A stretch of DNA of 64,000 nt. It comes from Stomorhina lunata. Its lineage: Eukaryota > Arthropoda > Insecta > Diptera > Rhiniidae. The position numbers and the translations under genes were made by a program. Location: contig OW121744.1 in assembly GCA_933228675.1 (NCBI GenBank), positions 97,605,526-97,669,525 of the forward strand, given 5' to 3'. Numbering within the stretch: the stretch's first letter is position 1; each line of letters starts with the position of its first letter. This document shows, one piece after another, positions 57,030 to 64,000 of this stretch. The notes beneath the pieces are model-generated. The model saw only the letters and a list, made by a program, of their open reading frames with translations, searched no databases and was not told the origin of the DNA.

Positions 57030-60000
57030 ATGTTTTATAAATTCAGTTATTTATTATATTTAATAATATTTTTTATAAATTTTAAAAGTTTAAAAACTTT
57101 TAATGTAAATTTCTATTACAATTATAATTTACAAGTGGAACCATTCAATACCGAAATCTATAAAAGAGATTTAGCACAATCTTACGACAGGGGTAAGTAA
57201 AAAACGGAAAAACGAAATATATGTACACTACCGGTCATAATTTTTTATGAACAAATTTTCTATAGAAAATTTTTTTATAAAAAATTTTTCTATAGAAAAT
57301 TTTTGATCAAGAATTTTTCAATAGAAAATTTTTTTATCAATAATTTTTCTATAGAAAATTTTCTTACAAAAATTTTTCTGTAGAAAATTTTTTTTATCAA
57401 AAATTTTCTATAGAAAATTTTTTATGTCAAAATTTTTTTTTTATCAAAAATGTTTCTATAGAGAATTTCTTTATCAAAAATTTTTCTATATAAAATCTAT
57501 AGAAAATTTGTTTATAAAAATGTTTCTATAAAAAATTTTTTATCAAGAATTTTTTTAATAGAAAATTTTTTTATCAAAAATTTGTCCATAGAAGATTTGA
57601 AAATTTTTCTATAGAAAAATTACAGAAAATTTTTTTATCAAAAATTTTTCTATAGAAAATTTGTTTTTTATCAAAAATTTTTCTATAGAAATTTTTTGTA
57701 TCATAAATGTTTCTATAGAAAAATTTTTTATCCAAAATTATAGATCAAAAATTTTTCTGTAGGAAATTTTTTATCAAAAATTTTTATAAAGAAAATTTTT
57801 TTATCAAAAATGTTTCTATAAAAATTGTTTTTTTATCAAAAATTTTTCTATAGAAAATGTTTTCATCAAAAATTTTTCTATAGAAAATTTTTTTATCAAG
57901 ATTTTTTATAAAGAAAATTTTTTGATCAAAAATTTTTCTGTACAAAATTTTTATAAAAAATTTTTTATAGAAAATTTGCTTACTAAAATTTTTCTATGGA
58001 AAATTTTTCTATAGAAAATTTTTTTATCAAAAAATTTTTTTTTTTTTAGAAAAATTTTTTCTCAAAAATTTTTCTATAGATCATTTGTTTATCAAAAATT
58101 TTTCAATAGAAAATTTTTTTATCAAAAAATTTTTTTTTTTAGAAAAATTTTTTCTCAAAAATTTTTCTATAGATCATTTGTTTATCAAAAATTTTTCTGT
58201 AGAAAATTTATTATCAAAAATTTTTCTATAGAAAATTTTTTTATCAAAAATTTTTCTATAGAAAATTTTTTTATCAAAAATTTTTCTATACAAAATTTTT
58301 TTTATCAAAAATGTTTCTATAGAAAATTTTTTTATCAAAAATTTTTCTAAAGAAAATTTTTTTATCAAAAATTTTTCTATAGAAAATTTTTTTATCAAAA
58401 ATTTTTCTATATAAAATTTTTTTATCAAAAATTTTTCTATAGAAAATTTTTTTATCAAAAATTTTTCTATAGAAAATTTTTTTATCAAAAATTTTCTATA
58501 GAAAATTTTTTTATCAAAAATTTTTCTGTAGAAATTTTTTTTAATTATTTTGTTGTATTTATTTGACCTTTTTTAAGAATTTTTTTGGAACGAATTAATA
58601 ACACCTCGAGCTCATTTATTCCTAAAAATTGAAAATTTTTTTATCAAAAATTTTTCTATAGAAAATTTTTTCATCAAAAATTTTTCTATAGAAAATTTTT
58701 TTCAAAAATTTTTTTCTAAAAAATTTTTTTATCAAAAATTTTTCTGTAAATAATTTTTTATAGAAAATTTTTCTATCAAAAAATTTTCTGTAAAAATATT
58801 TTTATCAAAAATTTTTCTATAGAAAATATTTTAATCAAAAATTTTTCTATTTAAATTTTTTTGTAAAAAATTTTTCTATAGAAAATTTTTTATCAAAAAT
58901 TTGTATCCAAATTCCAACTGAATGATTTTAATACTCATTTTCACGAGTTTTATTAATGATCGTGGTATTTACGATAATTACAAAAATGCATCGGCTTCTG
59001 GTGGTATGGGCTACCTACTTCTGCTATTAATACCCTTTCCACCTATAGTATAGGAGGGTATAACAAATATAATCTCCATTGTGCTGCCATGGATTCTATC
59101 AAAACGCATATCACTGACTTCTGCCGATTAACCATCCGAATGTTTAAAAAATCTTTAACAAAAAACCTTGTATCGGCCAATATTAACTTCTGTCAGATAG
59201 CCTAGGTTTCTAAGCAAATATGAGCACATACTTAGTAACATTTTATACGACAGTGCAAAGGCAGAAGAGATACTTGATGTTGTCCTACACCTCGTCACCA
59301 CAAAATTCCACTTCTTTAATGACCAATTAAAAGTATCTAGAAGTTTATGGTACTTTCATGAACTTTTCGAAGATTCTGAACTTTTCTGATTCTAAAGATT
59401 CTGAAGTTTTATAATAAAAGTTATCTTAAATTTTTTGAATGTAAAATTTAAGCCAATTGTAAAAGTTATTCTATAATATTAAATGGAAATTCCTGGGATC
59501 CCGGGAAAATAAAAAATATTTCCCGCTTCTCATGAAATGAAAAAAAAATCCGAGAAAAGAAAAACTTTATCGACAGTAAAAAAACTGATTTTATTTACAA
59601 TAAAAAAATGTTTCAACAAATTTAAGTAAATAATAATATGTTTGTTCCTGTACTTACACGAAGCAACCCAAACTTACTCAGACGTGTTCCCGTACAAAAT
59701 TTTCAATACAAATTGTTGTTTTTTGAGTAATTTCTGACAACTTCGGACTGTTTTGGGTAGTTTCGTTAGAGTACGGGAACAAACAGAATATATAAGAAAA
59801 ATTTAAAAATTACAAAAAATGTACTTAATTCTAAAAAAATTGTTTGTACATTTGAACTTATTCTTATAAAAAAAATACAATTTTAAGGGTGTTCCCGTAT
59901 TTCCATGATTTTACACAATATTATCTTATTTATTTACTTTCTTTACTTTTGTTTTCTTTTTATCAAATTATGGCTACAAACTTTGAGTACTTTTAATAAT

Positions 60001-63000
60001 TTAAGGGAACAAACATATTCAATTTTAACAATCTACTATAAAATCATGGTACAATATATAAAATAGTAATCTTTAAATTAAATAAAATTAAAAAAAAAAT
60101 TGCAAAAATTAAAAAAAAATAAAACAATAACCACTTACTTTAAATCTTTACTCCAAACCAAACAGCTCCTTTTTCATATAACCCGAATTGTGCAAATCCA
60201 AGTATTTCAAAAATAAGCCCATATTCATAACACCCTCTTCATTTTCAAGATCATCACAAAACAATTGCTCTTTGAAGCCCTCAAATCTCCTTAGCTTATC
60301 CAATTTAGCTCTTGGTTTACGGCTAGATTCAATTTTACATATACCGATTTTTTGCCAGTGCATAGACTTTATAATACGCCAAAATTCCTGAGTACACTCT
60401 TTAAGACCCTCAACGCAAATTATACCCGGTTTGCCGGGTCTGCTAAAGCCACTTAAATCTAAATTGCGGGACTGCTTAACAATTTCTTGTCTTTTCATTT
60501 TCGACTTAATGTGATGAGAATAAATCCAGAGTCTTTCAAAGTCCACCACTTCATCTTCGGTATTAATTTCATTTGCCTCAAATTCATTTGCATCTCTTTG
60601 TATGAGTACCTCAATTTCTTCTTGTATCCAGCTGATTACTTGAAAAATATATGTTTCCGATTTATCCATGGTGTTAATGAAATTTTCGATTTCTTTTTTA
60701 AAATAAGACTCTTTGTTTTTACTCAGCAGGGAGGTATGAACTATGACAATGGCATTCTCTAGGGTGGGATAGAGATGGGGCAATTCAATGCGCACTTCAA
60801 GTTTTGTCTTCTCTCGGGTAGTTTGCAGTTCCAGCTTTATATTGTAGTCGAGGTGGGATTTTAAAAGATTTGACATGTTTTCGTGGGAGGGCTGTTTAAG
60901 GAATTCATTAAAATCACTTACTACACCAGGATCGAATATATGCATTTCTCCGGGAGAACAATAAATCGATGATAACATATCCAACTCTTCCAGCTGTTTG
61001 CTAATGCAGTCTTTGTAGAGATCCAAGTGATCGGCCATGATGATAGGAAAACTTGAAATTTAGATTAGAATTTTAAGAAATTTTAGCAAATATTGAAAAT
61101 TTTAGGTTTATTCTAAAGTATCGAATTTCGAATTTTATTGCAGAAATTAATTTTTTTGTGAAATACCTAAACTTTGAATTCTTCTAATTCAATTTTAAAT
61201 TTCGATTTTATTCATTTTTCGGAATGTATCAAAGTTTTTAAAATACATTTAAAATGTGTTTTATTTACAATTTTCTAGAATTTGAGAGGCACTGAAATCC
61301 ATTTCGCGGACTGTGATTAGTACCTTGGAGTATAGATGGGCCAGAAGCTGAATATGAAGCTCAACATTATAGACGTGTAGGTTTTACCGCCTAATCTAAA
61401 GACTTAAAGCTAAACAATGCCCGAAGGCTGCTGGATCACATTTTTAAGTTCATTTAGGAAGTGTCCATTTCGCGGACTGTGATTAGTACCTTGGAGTATA
61501 GATGGGCCAGAAGCTGAATATGAAGCTCAACATTATAGACGTGTAGGTTTTACCGCCTAATCTAAAGACTTAAAGCTAAACAATGCCCGAAGGCTGCTGG
61601 ATCACATTTTTAAGTTCATTGAGGAAGTGTCAGATTGGCTACTAAAGTCAAGCTGCCTTTAAGTTTCTTAATCAGATCTTTAAACAAGATGGCTCAGCAG
61701 TTAAGTATTCATCTTATTCGAGGATGTGCTCCTTCCAGACAGTTATGACATTGTTTAGATAGGAAATGTCTTCACATATTACTGGCTTGAGGCCCTATGC
61801 TCCACTGGGAGTCAAGGATAACAGAAGAAGAATTACTGGATTTATCAAGTCCCGAGGTAACCCTGGAGATTATTATGTAATTCGATTCATATTTATATAC
61901 TTACCTCAATGAGATTCGAAAAGTTTTTTTTTCGAATCGAATTAGATAATTTACGTCTATCATGTCAGACTAGATTGCCAAGGCAGAAGGGGACTTTTGG
62001 TCTGACCAATCTAACTCTGAATCTTATTTCATTCTTTAAGGATGATCTCTATTCGAATTGGACAAAGTCGACTATTTATATCGAGTGCTTTTCAAAAGAC
62101 ACCATTTACGGAATAATGATTTTGGCTCCTTAGTTCAGCACAACTATTGCCTACTCCAGCCAAAATCAGAGAATCAAATTTTGTGGGCTAATAAATGACC
62201 TCCCATAGAAGACAAACTCTCAAAAGTCCTATACATACCCCGAAATCACAATCAAAAATTTTAAACTGAAAATAATTGAATATTTCTGGTAAAACTTTGC
62301 ACATATATTCGATATTCGTGACAATCGTTTCACATTAGATTTACGAAAAACTCGATAATTTTGTTGCCAATTGGTCCATATTCGACTGTCTAGTATGAAA
62401 GATTATATTTTTCTTACTTTTATTTTATAATATTTAAATAATTCTGGAAATAATCGCAAAAAATGTTCTTTACTCCCTTAGCTTCATTTTCGTTAAATGG
62501 ATTTGAAAGAGTAAAAATTCAAAAAAATCTGAAAATAATCCCAAAAACTGTTCTTTACTTCCTTAGCTTCATTTTCGTTAAATGGATTTGAAAGAGTGGA
62601 ATCTGTACCGGTTTTGTTCCCTATCGATATATGTATATTCAATGTGGAAGGTTTAAAATATGCAGCGGCTTTACACAAGAAAAAAGATGGAACCAGAAAT
62701 GTTAAGGTTCTAAAAATGATGGTAAGTATTCAATATTCGGGTGATTTTTTACAAGCTTTTGGATTTTATTTAAAAAAATACGTTCAATGATTAAAGATTT
62801 CATGTAAATTCATGTTGACTGCGACTACGCCTTAAATGTTTCATGTCGTCGTGCGGATGTTTGTGTGCTCTATACGCCAAAAATGCATTTTGAGAAAATC
62901 GATCTTGAAGTTTTTACTTCATTTTTCTTAAAAACTATATGAGAAAATTTTGAGATTTTACACCATATATTTAGCGTATAGAGCAAAACAGCACAAAAAA

Positions 63001-64000
63001 TCAGTTTCGAAGGATATAGAACAAAACAGACACTATTTATCTCAGAAACTAGACGAGATAGCCGAAAACGGATTTGCAGATTTGAATTAAGGGTCGAGAA
63101 ACTAAAGTGGCATCATTGACATAAAATGTGTAAAATGATGAATAGAGCATATAAACTCCCGCACGACGATATGCTGGGCCCAATTTGGGGATACTCTTTT
63201 CAATACACGCTTCGTAATTGGGCTATTGTTTCTCGTACTGTGTGACATTCCGTGGACGGAATACACAAATTTGGAGTATTTACGATACGATGGAGCTACC
63301 CCCAACTTTTAGTATATTAAGCCATTTCCCTATAACTTAAATTCCTTTAATAAACTTAATATATTGTTTTTTCTTCAGCATGGTAACTATGAATTAATAG
63401 CCGATATAGCTACACCTAATGGCATAGGCATGGATTGCGTTAATTTCAATAACAAAGGTTACGTGGCGATAGCTTTAAATCTAACTGAACCGGTGATGTA
63501 TGCCAAAAAAGGCTCACCTATTTATGAGATTGCTGGCAATCAATTAAGGGCTGTACAATATTTCGCCGCCCCCAATCTAATGTCCGTCTATTTGCGTGTC
63601 AGTGGCAATGATTTCTTTCTGCTACACACATACTCTAACTCTCAGGCTACGCCTCATTTAGACTGTCCCTATTTTAAATGGTCGGGTAGTTCGTTCAATG
63701 AAATGGGTCGTATACCCTGTAGTAATGCCCGACAACTGGCACCTTTTTCCATAGACTATGAAAGTTATGTGGCTGTGGCAAATTATGCCGATCAGGAGGG
63801 TCGCACCTCTACAAACTCGGAAATTTATAAATTTTCTCGTGAAAAGAATAAGTTTATACTGATGCAAAAGTTGCGTACAAATGGAGCAGTGGATGTGAAA
63901 TACTTCAGTGTGCCCATTAATCGAGAGGTAAGAAGACAACATTTTTTGGTATTTGGTAATTCAAGAGGTACCGAGTCATTGGCTAAAAGGGAAAGGGTAA
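57030..64000 (+). CDS. Secreted EPTP/EAR-repeat protein (partial, runs off the window)
   Basis: Exon 1 57030-57192 encodes a signal peptide (MFYKFSYLLYLIIFFINF) and QVEPFNTEIYKRDLAQSYDR, ending in phase 1 at GTAAGT. It joins in frame to 62567-62721 (ASFSLNGFERVESVPVLFPI..) and, phase 0, to 63379 onwards. Exon 3 carries EAR/EPTP-type repeats, about 45-50 residues each: 'DYESYVAVANYADQEGR', 'SEIYKFSREKNKFILMQKL', 'TNGAVDVKYFSVPI' and 'HFLVFGNSRG'. Such repeats form an extracellular beta-propeller in LGI and TSPEAR proteins, used for ligand or matrix contacts. Exon 3 either ends at a GTAA at 63997 or continues. Intron 1 (5.4 kb) holds a satellite array, a MITE and an RWDD2-like gene on the other strand. 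The join of exon 1 to exon 2 is inferred from matching phase and the lack of alternatives. Confidence 0.78.
57240..58905. repeat. 28-31 bp minisatellite with TTTTTCTATAGAAAA core
   Basis: The same unit as at 5.9 kb. Best order is at about 58220-58530, where nine or so units are near perfect; the rest is decayed, with indels and one non-satellite break (58545-58625). It lies in intron 1 of the EPTP gene. Frames such as 58174-58488 (minus) are artefacts of the unit. Confidence 0.95.
58907..59060 (+). repeat. Segment shared with 7984-8093 plus R1-like end
   Basis: 'aattccaactgaatgatttt' to 'ggtggtatgggctacctact' repeats 7984-8093. A short R1-like end ('taataccctttccacctat') follows. It directly abuts the satellite array. 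Confidence 0.75.
59060..59640. other. EPTP intron 1, nothing recognised
   Basis: Unique AT-rich sequence without motif or partner. Confidence 0.4.
59644..59780. mobile_element. MITE, 137 bp, TIR GTTCCCGTACTCTAACGAAA family
   Basis: The left end GTTCCTGTACTTACACGAAG and right end TTTCGTTAGAGTACGGGAAC are imperfect inverse repeats, extended by 'caacccaaac'/'gttttgggtag'. It is close to the copy at 13991-14128 over its full length. Confidence 0.8.
60148..61038 (-). CDS. RWD domain-containing protein (RWDD2-like), 296 aa, nested gene
   Basis: An intronless frame of 296 residues. Residues 10-155 fit the RWD fold: 'KQLEELDMLSSIYCSPGEM' at the start, RIELPHLYPTLENAIVIV (the YP motif of RWD domains) and a long final helix with WIQEEIEVLIQRD. 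A second region, about 165-290, has 'FERLWIYSHHIKSKMKRQEI', DLSGFSRPGKPGIICVEG and 'EFWRIIKSMHWQKI', the C-terminal domain shared by RWDD2A/B and the Prp3 C-terminus (DUF1115). Length and order match that family. The molecular role is poorly known; RWD domains usually bind other proteins. It lies wholly inside intron 1 of the EPTP gene on the opposite strand. Confidence 0.87.
   Translation of the reverse strand: MADHLDLYKDCISKQLEELDMLSSIYCSPGEMHIFDPGVVSDFNEFLKQPSHENMSNLLKSHLDYNIKLELQTTREKTKLEVRIELPHLYPTLENAIVIVHTSLLSKNKESYFKKEIENFINTMDKSETYIFQVISWIQEEIEVLIQRDANEFEANEINTEDEVVDFERLWIYSHHIKSKMKRQEIVKQSRNLDLSGFSRPGKPGIICVEGLKECTQEFWRIIKSMHWQKIGICKIESSRKPRAKLDKLRRFEGFKEQLFCDDLENEEGVMNMGLFLKYLDLHNSGYMKKELFGLE
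61300..61631. repeat. Tandem duplication, 166 bp x 2
   Basis: CATTTCGCGGACTGTGATTA starts at 61300 and again at 61466. The two copies differ at about one base ('catttaggaag' / 'cattgaggaag'). A forward frame shows 'QKLNMKLNI' and similar bits reminiscent of a decayed reverse transcriptase. It lies in EPTP intron 1, upstream of the nested gene's start. Confidence 0.9.
61640..61865 (+). mobile_element. Non-LTR retrotransposon fragment
   Basis: 'ttgaggccctatgctccact' and 'gggagtcaaggataacagaa' match the inverse of 22655-22705, the 3' end of the remnant there. No intact frame. Confidence 0.6.
62464..62600 (+). repeat. 85-bp tandem duplication over an exon start
   Basis: 'tgttctttact.ccttag' followed by CTTCATTTTCGTTAAATGGA and TTTGAAAGAGT is present at 62464-62513 and 62549-62598. 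The second is the real acceptor and first 33 bases of EPTP exon 2. The first copy has the same acceptor but runs into unrelated A-rich sequence with a stop in the exon's frame. The flanks ('aataatc.caaaaa') are duplicated too. Confidence 0.85.
62845..63171. mobile_element. Foldback MITE, about 327 bp, TIR CGTCGTGCGG family
   Basis: The left end GTCGTCGTGCGGATGTTTGT with GTGCTCTATACG is the imperfect inverse of the right end ATAGAGCATATAAACTCCCG with CACGACGAT. It shares these ends with the element at 15661-15864. It lies in intron 2 of the EPTP gene. Confidence 0.75.

Noticed and set aside
60188..60762. Plus-strand frames of 67 and 91 codons
   Set aside because: Antisense of the RWDD2-like gene.
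63928..63934. Possible splice donor GTAAGA after 'INRE' in EPTP exon 3
   Set aside because: The frame continues through it with VRRQHFLVFGNSRG, which fits the expected repeat pattern, so I keep it as coding. RNA data could change this.
63658..63942. Minus-strand frame of 94 codons
   Set aside because: Antisense of EPTP exon 3, which has clear repeat structure on plus.

Overview
The window is eukaryotic, very AT-rich, and looks like a higher dipteran (calyptrate fly; a blowfly such as Lucilia or Calliphora is my best guess). The reasons are small introns with GT-AG borders, insect gene families, and dense MITEs, non-LTR remnants and minisatellites. The species call is inference: no sequence here names it.

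Layout of genes, left to right: six paralogous CRAL-TRIO (alpha-tocopherol-transfer-protein-like) genes at 4427-5491 (+), 10774-12007 (+), 19851-20851 (-), 31000-32174 (+), 43236-44384 (-) and 48205-49256 (+). Between them lie a mitochondrial aldehyde dehydrogenase at 12095-18050 (-), whose first exon with a presequence sits 4.2 kb upstream of the second, and three tandem theta-class glutathione S-transferases at 34218-35057, 36441-37310 and 40024-40889 (all -). After the cluster come a five-exon class A GPCR (52961-55898, +) and a secreted EPTP/EAR-repeat protein (57030 to beyond the window end, +). The large first intron of the latter holds an intronless RWDD2-like gene on the opposite strand (60148-61038, -).

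The cluster joins small-lipophile carriers (CRAL-TRIO), aldehyde oxidation and glutathione conjugation. A shared role in handling lipids, retinoids, tocopherols or xenobiotics is plausible but is inference from proximity. The CRAL-TRIO genes share one gene model: about 300 bp exon 1, about 373 bp exon 2, about 255 bp exon 3, intron phases 2 and 0. The exception is the copy at 19851-20851, which has lost intron 1 exactly. The three GST genes have identical exon lengths (118/103/320/128); one uses a GC donor.

Between the genes the DNA is mostly repeats. At least six minisatellite blocks of 29-31 bp period (5.87-7.6, 18.35-19.7, 24.42-26.17, 28.2-30.6, 41.1-42.9, 57.24-58.9 kb) make up roughly a sixth of the window. 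Five of the six are built on the same palindromic core TTTTCTATAGAAAA (or a one-base variant) with different linkers. There are also several foldback/MITE families with paired terminal inverted repeats (some nested), a tRNA-Ala-derived SINE head in two copies, a repeat with a degenerate hammerhead-ribozyme-like motif, decayed non-LTR retrotransposons, a deleted mariner, and a widespread interspersed family, called R1 below. No rRNA, intact tRNA, CRISPR or prokaryotic feature was seen.
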